Of a stretch of 64,000 nt of DNA, positions 12,201 to 23,795 are shown piece by piece (positions within the stretch are counted from its first letter, which is position 1; each line of letters starts with the position of its first letter). Made by a program: the position numbers and the translations under genes. Below the pieces are notes generated by a model. That model had not been told where the DNA came from, ran no database searches, and was given only the letters and a program-made list of their open reading frames with translations. Source of the stretch: Scleromitrula shiraiana (lineage: Eukaryota; Ascomycota; Leotiomycetes; Helotiales; Sclerotiniaceae); contig JABELC010000002.1 of the NCBI GenBank assembly GCA_028455995.1, positions 496,001 to 560,000 on the forward strand, written 5' to 3'.

Positions 12201-12452
12201 GAGAAATTGGAGGAGGGGCTGGGGAGGGTAGAGGGGTTGTTGAGGAGGTTGTGTGGGGATTTGGAGGGCGCGGGCGGTGGGAGGGGTGGGAGAGGAATGG
12301 GTGTGGGTGTGCGTGGTGGAAAGGATAGAAATGACAGAGGTGATACTGATGCTGATGCTGATGCTGATGCTGATGATAGGATATTAGGTACACCGGGCAA
12401 CGTAAGTGATTTAGACCGGAGCGTTGCAGTAGAATTTGAGGATTCGAATTAA
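9248..12452 (+). CDS. YVC1: Vacuolar TRP-type cation channel (Yvc1), six exons
   Basis: Exons 9248-9558, 9666-9694, 9753-9854, 10151-10796, 10874-10893 and 10963-12452 close in frame to 865 residues. Exons 2 and 5 are only 29 and 20 nt; their joins restore the segments TIHRIRRDIITAIDDPYSL and LDQLACILEHGWHVYTQNLW. Residues 1-100 are repeat-rich (Ser/Gln, Gly-His, Leu-Gly runs). A conserved cytosolic domain follows (VYCLLVNKSQF, LLLLSRILVGGFDPF), then six membrane segments from about residue 310 to 590, with the pore-side motif WFGLDGTGI. The C-terminal 270 residues are charged and hydrophilic with an Asp-Ala run from GATGCT repeats. Yvc1 releases vacuolar Ca2+ in response to osmotic stretch. 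The third intron (296 bp) is long for the window. Residues joined across it (NDLSV-VYCLLVN) support the model. Confidence 0.92.
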
Positions 12453-13146
12453 AATGGATACTAGAAGCCAGCCCGAGTTTCATAACACATACCATAGTAT
12501 GTACGTATTTTATTTAAATTCTGAATGGAGTGAGCGGAGGTAACGGCTAGCTGGACGTGGCTCTTTGGTGAGGAAAAACTGTTTCCGTATGGATGGATGG
12601 GATTGCAGGGAGTAGAGTGGGAGAGACTCGGATGTAGGCTGGTAGATTTTTGAGGTGTATCGTATCATATCATATCATATCATATCATATCGTTTTCGCT
12701 GTTACGTTATGTTATTTAGCGTACATACACATACACATACACATACAGAACATAATCCAGTTTTAAAACAAAACTTTACCATTCAAGAGAAAAGGTGCAG
12801 TGCATTATCATAAGATGGACAGAACTAGTTTACCTCTAAATTTATACCTAGTAATCTTACAATAGGATGAATTGGAAGACGATAAAATTCAGTTTTGTCT
12901 ATAAAGTATAGTAAGCCTACACCTGCTTTTACGCTCAAATACCAAGTGACTGGGCGCCAAAAACGCCATACAATGCAATGCTAATGAACCCAGAAAATGC
13001 AACAGGAATAGGTTTTCCATCCAAAGAAAAAGAAAAGGAAGAAAAAAATCGCCCGAAATATCCCTTCTCTTAACCTTCACCCAATCAACCAATAAAAACA
13101 AAGACAGCACCATCTCCGATCTAATTCCCAAACCCAAACCCAGGCC
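12453..13146. other. Convergent intergenic with CATAT and ACATAC tandems
   Basis: Convergent 3' flanks of YVC1 and the sugar transporter. Holds a CATAT tandem (about 12664-12691) and an ACATAC tandem (about 12722-12748). No gene seen. Confidence 0.65.
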
Positions 13147-15393
13147 TTACTGTAAATCCCTCAACTTCTTCGTCGCATAAGCCGCCCCAACCGTACTCAT
13201 CGCCCCAATAAACAAGCAAACCGCAATCGCATTCGGGCCCTCTGTGCCATGATGTTCCTCAGGTTTAGCATTCTGCGCCAACTCGGGACTCTTTCCCGGT
13301 TCTAGTATACTAAAAACAATCATCGAGATAAAAGTACCTATGAATTGCGGAATTGTGGTATAGATATTGAGGATACCGAAGTAGATGCCTGAGAGTTCGC
13401 CTGTGGATGCGACGTCTTCGGTTGAGGGGCCGTGTTCGAGACGGAGGAGGGAAGGGGAGGGGATATTATCGGTGGGGGAGTCGAGTTCGAGGGGGGAGGT
13501 GATGGAGAGACGGCGGTAGGTGGGGATTCCGCTCATTTTGTTTACTTCGACGCCGAGGAAGGCGTAGGGGGCCCAGGAGGCGACGGACCATGGTCTGTGG
13601 GGTATTAGCATGTGATATAGTACTGTGAAGATGATGATGAACTTACAATCCACAGAATGCAATTAGTGAAGTTGCGAATCTAAATGAAGAAGCAAAAGGT
13701 GCCAGAAACATGGAAGAAGAAAACATCAAGTGACCCACAAACCAAGCACCTAGAAGATCTGGTTTGTGTTTGTTATATGCCCTGACCAGTCCAGCAATAC
13801 TTGCAGGTGGTCTTTGAGTAAAACTATCCTCATCAGGTGACTTGATTAAAAGGGGTAAGAAGAATGATCCGGAGAAGGATACAAGTGAGAACACAACAAG
13901 GGACATGCTTCCAATTCTTCCGATATCTCCCAATGCATCCTTAGATTGTTTAATCTCATGAGGGGCATCATATCTGAAGTATGTTTCTCCAACATAAGTG
14001 GTGCCATAAAAGAGGAATGGGAACCATCCAATCCAACTCCAGAATTGACTCCATAAGATAGCCTGAATCTTTGGTGGTACTGTCATTGTCGTTCTATAGA
14101 TAGTTCGAGCAATCTTTATGAGACCAGCTTGAGCATTCGCATCTTTGCTAGATATCAAGACACGTTCCGTCACAGCCCATGAGGTAACACCTACGCAGAA
14201 CAATAGCGCGAATGCCGCAACCAATATGAGCTTTTTGAATTGTGTATCGCCAAACGAGGGGCCAAAGATCTGAACAAGGTCAATGGTACCGATGGCATAA
14301 CCAATCAAATGTCCCATTGCTGCCATCCTACTCGCTACAAAGAGTTAGTATTTCGATATCCTAATTCTCGCACGGAACTTACCCCATGCCGATCCTGACT
14401 GCTGCTTCGGTATCGGTAGTGTATCCACAATCAAACTTCGACAACTCCATTGAACTATTACAATCAGCACAATAATCACACACACCTCTCTAATTCTTAA
14501 CCTACCAGCATTAATAGCGAAATCCACCGCATAAATCGCCAAAACTGCCAAAAATATCGTACACTTCTTATTTAACTCCCCTTCTTCCACAAAATGGCTC
14601 ACAATCTCCTTTGTCCACCCTAACACTAACAAACATAATGCGACCAATATCGAAGCCCCCACCATGTACGGTCTTCTCCTTCCCCATTTCGAGCGCGATC
14701 GATCCGCCATAACTCCCACCAGCGGCGCCATAACCAGCCCCGATAAAGGTCCCGCAATCCATACGAGCGACGTTTTCGATTTGGTAAGACCGAGCGATAG
14801 TAAATAAGGAGTACAATCTGCGCAAATTCGTCAATCAGCACACAACCTAGCCTAGCAGTAAGAATTCCACTTACAAGTCATTTCAATACCCCAAGTAAAC
14901 CTGCGCAACGCCGTCAGTTATATCAATGTCATACATTTCCATTTCCTTTTCCAAAAACTCACTGCAAGCCCACCAACGAAAACGTCAACAGCGCCATGCG
15001 CATCTGTTCCGTACTCCCCTTTATAGCCGGTTGTCCACTCCAAGAAGCCATATCCGCCTTACTACCCCCGAATTCCTCTTCAAAAGTGTAATCCCCACCT
15101 CTCAAATCGTCCTCACTACTATCCTCCTCCTCCTTAGTAGCAGCAAACTGAAACTCGTAAGGAACTCGGCGACCACGAGGAACTCGATTTCGTGAGCGTC
15201 CACGATGATCCTCTAACTGCTCGGATATATGCGATTGGGGTTGGAATTGATGATCCTCAGATATGCCAATTAGATCTTCACCTCTTTTGAAAGCACCGTT
15301 GCGTTTGCCATCCACAGAAACTCCCAATTGTCTTTCGAATGCAAAGTCGACCTTCGAATCTGCTGCGTCATCATCAATATTTTGGATCGTCAT
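13147..15393 (-). CDS. Sucrose/H+ symporter (GPH/SUT-type MFS), six exons
   Basis: Exons 15393-14963, 14900-14875, 14817-14506, 14454-14383, 14334-13647 and 13594-13147 give 658 residues. The 26-nt second exon is required to restore LVGLQFTWGIEMTYCTPYLL, the first membrane segment of this family. Family signatures follow: LGLTKSKTSLVWIAGPLSGL, the RxGRRRP loop (DRSRSKWGRRRPY), and NAVQWSCRSLIVDTLPIPKQ. About 150 N-terminal residues are cytosolic and acidic; about 12 membrane helices follow. The family (plant SUT, yeast Sut1/alpha-glucoside permease relatives) imports sucrose or maltose with protons. The substrate is inferred from family only. There are no sugar-enzyme neighbours. Confidence 0.88.
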
Positions 15394-16251
15394 TTTATCT
15401 TATTATTGGTTGTTCCTTTTCTCTTTCGCATACATATACCAATTCTAGCCAATTGGCAAGATTCGCAATATAATTTCTCGAGGAAAGAAGAAATTGGGTA
15501 TATTTGGTACATTTGGTACATGTGTATTTGCTTTTCTTATCTTTTCTTTCGAGGGGGTGAAGGGTGAGTGAGGAAAGGGATAATAAAGTTCCAAACTTAA
15601 CTTACATACGAGAACGGCTTGCTTGATTTTGCTCTGGAATTGGAATTGGACAGGTCTCACATGCTAACTTTCCCTTTCGGGAATTTCAAGAAAAAGAGAA
15701 ACGAAACGAAACGAAACGAAAAGAAAAGAAAGTAAAGAATAAGTCAAAAAAAAAAAAGAATGAAGGTAAGAGATAGATAGAGAGAGTAGAGAAGGGAAGG
15801 TACCAAGATAGAAAGAAGGGGGGGGAATATAACTTTGATACTTATTTAATTAATATGATTGTGACAGGTAAGCGCGAATTGAGAAGGCTGAGTAACCTTC
15901 TCCACCAAGGATCATGATAATTTCTCTTAAATATGATACACAGAGATATGGATACGGTATGAATACTAGGTAGATTGTACTGTAAACTTATATGAGAAAC
16001 AAAAGGGTTGGTTTTGATCTAATAATTCTGTGGACATTTAAAATCACAAGATTTTGTTTAAGTTAAAATGTTCTATGAAAAGGATGTGGACTTTTATGAA
16101 GCCAAGTCCCCCTCAAGATCTTCGTAACTAATAACTAATAAGAGGCGAGGCTCAGAAGATGGAGAGTATTAAGTGCTTTTTGATTGGGTATCATGTGCTA
16201 TTTATTGTTAGCAACTAAAAATTATTTAGACAAGGCTGACACTTTTGCTTT
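15394..16251. other. Intergenic upstream of the sucrose symporter
   Basis: Contains purine-rich low-complexity DNA at about 15690-15830 (AAACG, AAAG and AGAT runs). It carries the promoter of the symporter and the 3' flank of dynamitin. No gene seen. Confidence 0.6.
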
Positions 16252-17653
16252 TTACAACTTTGACATCTTTTCTTCGAGATCTTTAACCCAACCTTCTATA
16301 ACTTTCATATTTCCTCCCATAACCGTTTCGCCTTGTTTCATAGCCTCTTCAACTTTCTCTAACCCTTCTTGCCATTTCTTGATTTCATTTGCCATGTCAA
16401 CTTGTTGTTGTTCCACTTTCTCCAGATTCTCACTGGCAGTTGCTGCATCTGCATGAATAGCTCGTAACGATCGTAGTCTGTCGAGTAAAGATGGTAGAAG
16501 TGGTGCAAGATTCTCAATCGTAGGTAAGGTTCCGTATAATGCATTGATTTTTGCAATCTGCTCCGTGTCTACATCACCTTCAGGATAATAATCCCCTGAA
16601 AGGGCTCTCATTGCCTCATGGGCATTTTTGGCGGCTTTCCGGGATTCTTCTAATCGTTCGGCCTCTTGTGTGAGTGTTCGAACTCGTCGACTTAAACTAT
16701 CAAGTGATGATGGTGTAGCCTCAGTCAAAAGAGAGACTTGTCTTTGTAAAATATCAAGCGTTGGTATAATCGATGCATTAGAAGTAGCATCAATCGAGGT
16801 ACTCAATCCAAGTACCTTCTCAAGAAGTGCTAATCGTCCATCGAAATCCGCTGCTTTCGCTAAGGCGTGGCTTTGTTGATATGTAGGTGCATACGTGATT
16901 GTATATGTGGATGGATCGGTGGAACCTTGTGACGTATGAGGTGGCCCATTAGCTTTAATTCCCGTTCCCAAGTCCTTCGCCAACTTTGCTCCAGCACTTT
17001 GTCCCTGACCTCCTTGAATAGTAGATATCGCATCTATCATACTGCTCAATTCTTTAATATCGTCTTCTCCAGCAGTATCCTCATCTCCATCGGTAGCTTC
17101 CTTCTCCGCATTCTTTTTAGCGTATTCTTCCTTCACTTCCTCAATCTCTCGTCTTAATCTTGCAAGCTTTCGTTCCAAGCTTTCCCCATCCTCTTCATCA
17201 CTGAAATCACCAAATTCTTCGGTCCCATCTTTCCTTTGTCGTCTTCTGGAGGATTTATACGACTTTCGTTTTGCAGTAACTCTATCCGAAAAGTCTACAT
17301 CGCGTGCATCTATTTGTGCAGGAGAGAAAAGTGATCGTGCTTCGTTTGGATGTAACCTTGAGCGAGAGATACCACCCGCTTCATCATCGTCATCTTCAAG
17401 TTCTCCATATGAAGAGGAAGCTTGGGAACGAGGTCTGCCCGTCTAAAAATGAATTAAAAAAGTAAAAACCATAGCGATGAGGTCAACATACTGGAGAAGT
17501 CGAGTTGTCATCAGTTAGTTCAGGGGTTTCGTATATGTCTTGAGCAGAGTCCTGTTGTTTGCTTAATCAGTCAAACTTTCGAAGCTTTCTTGAGAAGGTT
17601 TCAGAACAAACCAGATCTGGTAATCCAGCATACTTCCTATGTTGGGTTGTCAT
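16252..17653 (-). CDS. Dynactin subunit 2 (dynamitin/p50), three exons
   Basis: Exons 17653-17612, 17551-17492 and 17442-16252 encode 430 residues. The first two exons give the conserved start MTTQHRKYAGLPDL and DSAQDIYETPELTDDNSTS, typical of dynamitin (AxLPDID...DVYETPE in animals). The rest is acidic and coiled-coil: ERKLARLRREIEEVKEEYAK, then AALLEKV-type heptads (DGRLALLEKVLGL, LLPSLLDRLRSLRAIHADAA), ending near VEQQQVDMANEIKKWQEGLE. Dynamitin holds the dynactin shoulder together and links dynein to cargo; in hyphae it is needed for nuclear and endosome transport. It is divergent from RTC4 with 428 bp between the starts. Confidence 0.9.
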
Positions 17654-18081
17654 CTTTTGGCGGTTTTGAAGTAAGGTGGGAAGATACAGTATAGATGAAT
17701 ATAATGCAATTTAGAGCTGGGGGAGTATTGTATCTAATTTCAGCTATCTGGAAACATTGACGGGAAGACGGAGCTTATTAGTTAGATTAAGTCGTGGCAG
17801 GGGTGAAAGCTCGGATCCCCTTGCAGATAAGATTAACATCAGCCTTTCAGCCTGATGACTTCCCAACACCCATGAATCTCCAGACAAGGTTCTTATATAT
17901 TTACCATAGAAAGTCAGTAGATAACATAATTTCCAAAGAAGCCATGAATACTTTCATTAGTACTTCGATCATGTTCCATCCTTTACAATGAATTGCAACA
18001 TCAATGGATTTCACCTAATTCGGCAAGTACGAAGTAATTTATCATATCTAAGATCCTTACGCGACGCGACTTGACTTGAAG
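17654..18081. promoter_or_regulatory. Divergent promoter, dynamitin / RTC4
   Basis: 428 bp between two divergent start codons. It must hold both promoters; I see no clear named motif. Confidence 0.5.
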
Positions 18082-19897
18082 ATGTCTTCCAACTTCCAAA
18101 ATACGTTACAACTTGACGATAGCAAGAAACATACAGCACGACGCCAAGGTCTTACTAAGAATTACTCTCATAGCCTCTTACAAAATATCAAACGCCCTGG
18201 CTCTGCCCGGACAGAACTCCCAATGCCCAAAGTAGCACCCAAAAGTAAAGCTAGTGAAAAAGGTCCATTTCGCAATTTGAAAGAGCGAGAGCAAAAGGAT
18301 TCAGATAAGGAGAACCAGGATGATGTATCGTCGACTTCTCTTGGAGTGAAGAGAGGCAATTCAGTGGAAGAGGATATATACCGACCCCCAGACATCTCCT
18401 CGGATCTAGACTCGGATCATGATGTTATCACACGCCCGCCAGATTCCTCGGAGGATGAATCCCCCTCGAGAGTCAATGCAGATATGACGAAAACATTGGA
18501 CCAATTGACTACGAACAAGAAGGTCACGAAACCTAACCAAACCTCTCCTAAGTTAGACACTCGAAAAACGACAAGAAAACCTCTCACGGATTCGAAAAAG
18601 AGGAAGAGTGAGATGGATGCACCCAAGAATAATGGACCAGCAGTCGATATGTTTGGATCGATGAAGCAATCGAGTGGGCAGAAGAAGAGGAAGCTTGTAT
18701 CATATACCAAAGCCAATAAAGAGCCAAAATTTCCCAAGCGTATGTGTATTTAGTTTTGGTAGTGCATTGACTAATTGCGAACTAGCTGGGAGGAACAAAA
18801 TCGGGAAAAACATATCACCGGTCAAGTTCAAAAAGTATAACATTGACGATTCGGATTCGGCGAGCTTGGTAGATGAAGAAGAACCTACTTTCAAATCGGT
18901 CGTTTTGGACGATTCTCCACAGAAATCGAGTCCTACGAGAGCCGTATTCGTAGCACCAGGATCGCCTAATGGTTCATCATTTGCCGATAGTCCACCTCCA
19001 AAATTCAACAATTACCTCGAAGTTGACTCTCCTATAAAAGCTAAGACCTCATCCAGGAATACAGAGCCTCCGGCCACACAATTTGTACCCTTCCAAAGGT
19101 ATGATGATGATGATGATCTCTTTGAGAGGGCTGAAGAGCTTGGAATCAACGTTAATGGAAAGGGGTTCACAATGGCTACTCAACTGGAAGATGATTCTAT
19201 TATTGATGATTGTCCCCGTTGTCCTATGTGTAATGAAGTTGTTGATGCAGATGATTTGAAAGAATTCGGTGAAATGAACACTCGAAAACAGGAAAGGTTC
19301 TGTCGGTCTCATCAAAAGAAAAGTGCAAAGACAGATTGGAAGTCTAAGGGATACCCAGAAATCGACTGGACATCTCTGGATTCACGAATCGAAGGCCATT
19401 ACAAATTCATCAAGAAGATAATCGGAGGCGCACCTTGTCATTTCCGTAACATTTTGGATGAAACTGTCAAAGCTGGTAAGGACCGAAATCTCTTGAAGAA
19501 CACTTCGAATCTTACTCCCGGCTATTACGGTTCTCGTGGTCTACGATTAATGTCTGAGAATATCATGAGTAAATTTACACCATTACTTAAAGCGAGGGCA
19601 CCTAAAGATCGACTCATGGCAGCAAGAAGTCCTACGGCTTTTGTACAATCGGTGGTTATACCTGAAGTTGTGGTATTGTTAATTAAGGAAGATATGAAAG
19701 TGAATTCTGAGAGGGCGAGAGAAATTCTGGAGGAGAGTTCGGATATTGGGGAGTTGGTTAATGAGGAGATTCAGGATGTGGTGAGGAAGAGGGTGGATGA
19801 TAGTGATGAGGGGGAAGATGAAGAGGATGGTGGTGACGACTCTGATAACAATGACGAAGACGATGATGAAGATGATTCTGATGATGAACTTGCATGA
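18082..19897 (+). CDS. RTC4: RTC4-domain protein, two exons
   Basis: Exons 18082-18739 and 18786-19897 encode 589 residues; the 46-bp intron (GTATGT...CTAG) joins EPKFPK to PGRNKIGKNISPV. The N-terminal half is charged and disordered (KEN-like SDKENQ, Ser/Asp clusters, Lys-rich stretches). The RTC4 domain spans about residues 340-545: CPRCPMCNEVVDADDLKEF with a CxxCxxC start, RKQERFCRSHQKK, YPEIDWTSLDSRIEGHYKF, then PGYYGSRGLRLMSENIM. The tail is highly acidic (Asp/Glu run to the stop). In yeast, Rtc4 was named from a telomere-capping suppressor screen; its molecular role is unclear, so the name marks the domain and not a proven function. Confidence 0.88.
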
Positions 19898-20676
19898 GCA
19901 TAAGCTATGATACGAGGATACTAATTACGAGATTATACGATAACATTGGCTTTCTGTACTGGTATATCACAACAAGATAGGTTATATGATTCAAGTGTTA
20001 AGCAGCTTATGGGATAGATAGAGGAGCATTGCATAGCATAGCATAGCAAATGGCTTTTTCAGTAAGGATATTGATCAGAAGAAGATAGTATACAGTTACA
20101 GGCAAGGATATCACGGACAATCCCTATACATGTATTTATATTTGTATCTGTAGGATTATAATCCTACAGATGAGAAAAAGAATATACCCCCCCATCATGA
20201 GTATTTTCGACATGTGTGTATTTACTAGAATTTTCAGATATAATCAACCACAAGAAGTTATATTAATTCATGAACCATCATGCGATCCAACAATCAAAAC
20301 ACTATAATATCCAATTTAGCTTTGATTAACCAAAATCTTATAATAATCAAGAACATGTTGAACAATTATAATATTCGATTGTTCAACTACGATATAGTTC
20401 TTAGAAATGTACATTCTTGATTTGATATCATATGGTAGTTCAGGAATCAATATATTCCTTAGTGAACCCACAGCACTGGCTTGCATAGAAATATTCAAGT
20501 ATCCATCACGTCGAATATAAACGCTCGAACCAACCGACCAACATCCACAACCCACCCGCCAATCCCCACCCCTGCAATGATAGCCCCTCGCCTAAAAGAT
20601 TTTCTCGCTAATTTCGTACTGAGTTTTCTTTGCTAAGTATAGGACAAAATAACAACATCAACCTCCATCAAAGCCT
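19898..20676. other. Intergenic, RTC4 3' flank to tRNA
   Basis: AT-rich; contains a GCATA tandem near 20030-20046 and a short perfect inverted pair (tctgtaggattataatcctacaga, about 20148-20171) that could form a hairpin. No gene is visible. Confidence 0.6.
20148..20171. other. Perfect inverted repeat (12-bp arms)
   Basis: The bases TCTGTAGGATTA are followed directly by their reverse complement TAATCCTACAGA, a perfect 24-bp palindrome about 250 bp past the RTC4 stop. It could be a 3'-UTR hairpin or a chance palindrome; there is no U-run typical of a terminator and no pol III gene on it. Confidence 0.5.
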
Positions 20677-20774
20677 GCCCGGCTAGCTCAATCGGTAGAG
20701 CGTGTGACTCTTATGATCTGACGATCCAGGAGTTCGAAATCACAAGGTTGCGGGTTCGACCCCCGCGTTGGGCT
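20677..20774 (+). tRNA. tRNA-Lys (anticodon CTT), intron 20714-20738
   Basis: Acceptor arms GCCCGGC and GTTGGGC pair (two G-T). The D arm has TAGCTCAATCGGTAGAGC (A box), the anticodon arm TGTGA-CTCTTAA-TCACA once a 25-nt intron after A37 is removed, and the T arm GCGGG-TTCGACC-CCCGC (B box). Anticodon CTT at 20710-20712 reads AAG lysine codons. The discriminator is T. The intron sits one base 3' of the anticodon, the position cut by the eukaryotic tRNA splicing endonuclease. A T-run for pol III termination follows at about 20794-20800. Confidence 0.95.
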
Positions 20775-21282
20775 CAATTCCCAATTGAATATTCTTTTTT
20801 TGCTGATTTTTTGGGTGTTGTGAGGCTATCGGGGGAGCTGGGGATATTGGGGATGTTGCGGAGCGAGGGAAAGGGAAGGTTGGATGAGTGGCTTGACTGG
20901 GCCGGGGGGTGTTGATGGTATGCTGTTAAGTGCATTGTAATTTTGATTGTCTTTTTGATACGCTCTATATATATATATATATATACGCATCGACGGCTGC
21001 CCATCATCATAAGGTAGCGGTCGTACATATCCATCGCTGGCCTTTTGGAGGGAGTAAGCAATGACATAATCTGGCGGTTTGAGAATGTACTCATGCAATG
21101 CATACTCCAACAGTCTACGTCCAACCGAGCCGTCACATCACATCACATCGCAAATTTCATTTCCCCACCCGTCTGCTGTATGCGTGTTTTCGAGTGAAGT
21201 CTCGCATTGTGGCAGATTTAGGGGTGCACAGATGGTGTAGCTACGTACGTGGATATAAATAATATCGTGCCCATTCTTTTAT
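20775..21282. other. Intergenic, TA tandem
   Basis: Contains (TA)n at 20966-20985. Minus-strand reading frames here are unsupported by any family feature. Confidence 0.6.
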
Positions 21283-21699
21283 GTGTTTAATAACCTCATC
21301 ACATCAAGACTTTCCAAACCACAAACCGATGCCAGCATCCCACCATCTAATAAAAACCACCTCCATGATACAAAAATAAAAACGCTCAAGGAAGAATACA
21401 AGACTAAACCTAGCAGCGAAAAAGGAAAAGCAAAACCCAAGCAAAGTCTCTCTGCAAAATCAAGTCGTAGTTCTCTTCTATCTTGCGCCGCAGGATCTTC
21501 CTCGGATATTAGCGGCGGCCAGAAAAAGATCGAGAACAAAACTGTCAAAACAGATAATGCAGTAGATGGCGCGATTAATGATCATACTCAATCTAAAACT
21601 TTGAGAGAATGCCTGATTTATGAAGATGATGATGATGATGGTGATATAGATAATGGAAAGACTATGAGGCAGGTGGATAGGTGGTTGGGTCTGAAATGA
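21283..21699 (+). CDS. Possible small hypothetical protein (C-terminal exon?)
   Basis: An open frame of 138 codons starting GTG, with no early ATG in frame, so if real it must be a 3' exon of a spliced gene. The product would be Lys/Ser-rich with a DDDDDGDIDN acidic run and end MRQVDRWLGLK. No family is recognised. The coding-like tail (DGAINDHTQSKTLRECLIYE) is the only positive sign; it could be chance. Confidence 0.2.
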   Translation: MFNNLITSRLSKPQTDASIPPSNKNHLHDTKIKTLKEEYKTKPSSEKGKAKPKQSLSAKSSRSSLLSCAAGSSSDISGGQKKIENKTVKTDNAVDGAINDHTQSKTLRECLIYEDDDDDGDIDNGKTMRQVDRWLGLK

Positions 21700-21952
21700 T
21701 TATTTTGTAGAGGCTGGACCATCGCTCGAAGTACTGCTAATTATCAATTCAATAAACATGAAACTTTAAACAAAGTAAACGTTCTCACTCCTCTTGCCAT
21801 CGTCATCTTCATTCCCACCCATCGATATCACCATGACGCACGTCAAGCAATTCCTTCTTCTGCTTTCTAATAGCAGCAGTAACAAGCTCTCCATGACTGG
21901 CTATTCTTGGATCGCTACCTAGGTTGTTGTCGTTGATGTGATTTTCAATGAC
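21700..21952. other. Short gap before the decayed-gene block
   Basis: Nothing recognised beyond the 3' flank of the doubtful frame at 21283-21699. Confidence 0.4.
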
Positions 21953-23371
21953 TTATATTCTCTTCTTCACATTCAGTCGACTAACACCTCTCATGTCCAA
22001 GGCATTTGCGATCGTGGCGCACAGATTTTGTTGGTTTCTCTCTGAGTTCATTATCCATACAAGAGGCTCGTTTGCAGGGTTCTTCATAGAGGCATTGGAC
22101 TTCTTGACCAATGGAGAATTTTGCTCCGGATTGCGGACTCTCTTCCTCATAGATCCAGATGCCGAAGCACGTTGGGATTGACTTGATGCGGTGAAGCGAA
22201 GAAAGCCTAAGTGTTTCACATTCGGGTCTTAAGCTGTATGCGTTCAGAAATTGAATGACTTAGTCCCAACTTTGTTGTGGGACAAAGCCATTGCCAGGCC
22301 CCATAAGAATACTTTGGATAGGAAGAAGTGACACTTCAGAGAGACCAGTTTCCTCCGACGTGTGCTCATAATATTCACCTATATTCTCGTAGAACTTGGC
22401 GCTCCAGGAGCTCATCATCTTTGAATCCATTGCGCAAGCTGATTCTCGTCGATTAGTTCTACGTCTCGCCACTTCTTCTGAGTCTTCGAGGATTGGAACC
22501 AAAGCACCGTGGGCGGAGCCCGACGCCGCATGCCCAGGTATTCTGGGCATTTGTTCCAAAGCATCTTGTCCTACTGCACTCCACTTCGCATCTCCACGTT
22601 CCATCGCAGTTGCTACTAATTGCCTCTATCTCTGTATATACTTCCATCCAGAACGCCGTCTTGAGCGCACTCTCGACATCTAAGCGTGAGGTGAATGCAA
22701 CTTTGGGAACATGATCAACTGTTTTGCCTGATCTGTCGTGCAATTCTTTCAGAGGACCATTATTTGTGAGTAGACGCGTAAAGGTTTTGGGGTGTAGCGC
22801 TTTCATCCAAGGCACCGATGGCTTTTGTATGTTATAATGGTCTGTTAGGGATAGGAGAACTGTAGCAGCTTGGGTTTGCGTGTTTGTTGCTCCACGCCAA
22901 AAGGCAGTTAAATTGAGCGGCATGGCAAGTAAATATCGATATGCTGCCTCTAGAAGGGCCGTCCACTCTCAGAGATAGCAAATTTAACTCTGTCTAAAGG
23001 ACCAAATCACCACGAGTGACGACTCTTTCCAGAGACATGAAGTCTCTGAGTAAGTTTTGATCGGCGTTCGTCGCAAGTTGATGTTGCGAGAGCTCTGGTG
23101 AAAACCAAATTTGCCTCTCTGACAACCATGAGAGTTTCACCAATTCCGTATTCGTGTCACGATCCTATTTAAGGTCCGCCACCAAGAGGCTGAAAGACGT
23201 AGGGCCTAATGGAGGAGGGACCGCAAACAGAGCAAAAGCGTTATCCGAAGATGCTGGATTGAACGGGTGGACTATCCTAGGAATTGTTTTATATGTCGAG
23301 CGATGTGTTGAGTGTAGAAGTAATGAAAATTTGATAATCATAGTATCAATTGTAGGATAGCATATCGGCAT
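21953..23371 (-). pseudogene. Decayed gene, minus strand, with stops and frame changes
   Basis: Protein-like sequence runs through changing frames. From 23371 down, one frame reads PFNPASSDNAFALFAVPPPL, a TAG, then NTELVKLSWLSERQIWFSPE and NLLRDFMSLERVVTRGDLVL, a second TAG, then TELNLLSLRVDG. The signal then moves to another frame (TALLEAAYRYLLAMPLNLTA, FWRGATNTQTQAATVLLSLT) up to about 22630, shifts by one base to RQLVATAMERGDAKWSAVGQ (to 22260), and a third frame ends at 21953. Both TAG codons could come from CAG by a C-to-T change. No splice pair with acceptable spacing repairs the change near 22630. The family is not recognised. A live gene with several small introns is possible but less likely. 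Confidence 0.45.
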
Positions 23372-23795
23372 ATCTTGTTGCCGTCTTCTCTCATGGAATA
23401 TCTTCTCTTTATGAATCCTTCGATCTGGGAATTGAAGTTAGAAAGGCATCATAAGAAAGGAGTGTCCGTTTTCTTTTTGAATTAAACATTGTAGACACAC
23501 CATGAGAAAGCAGTATCCTATGCTCTTTGTTTCTGAATTGGACTCTCGAGGAATGATTTCTGGCTTGTTGTTTTGTTTGTCGGTATCTTTGTGTTGTATT
23601 TCGCAAAAGAATTCATTGCGAGGCAACGGCGACGTTTCGCTTAACTAATACATCAAGACTCAAGTTCACTTTCAAGATTGGGAATTGAAACTTGAAGGTG
23701 AAAATTTATTAAAAAATTCCAATTGTCGTTGTATAGTGAACCACCCCTGCACTTCCATCCATGGTCTGTTTTTTACTGATGCTTGATGATAACTA
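23372..23795. other. Non-coding stretch inside the decayed block
   Basis: No convincing frame; short inverted similarities around GGAATTGAA.. and ..CTTGAA motifs only. Confidence 0.4.

Noticed and set aside
11714..12495. Long minus-strand frames opposite the YVC1 tail
   Set aside because: Shadow frames of a codon-biased, repeat-rich coding exon.
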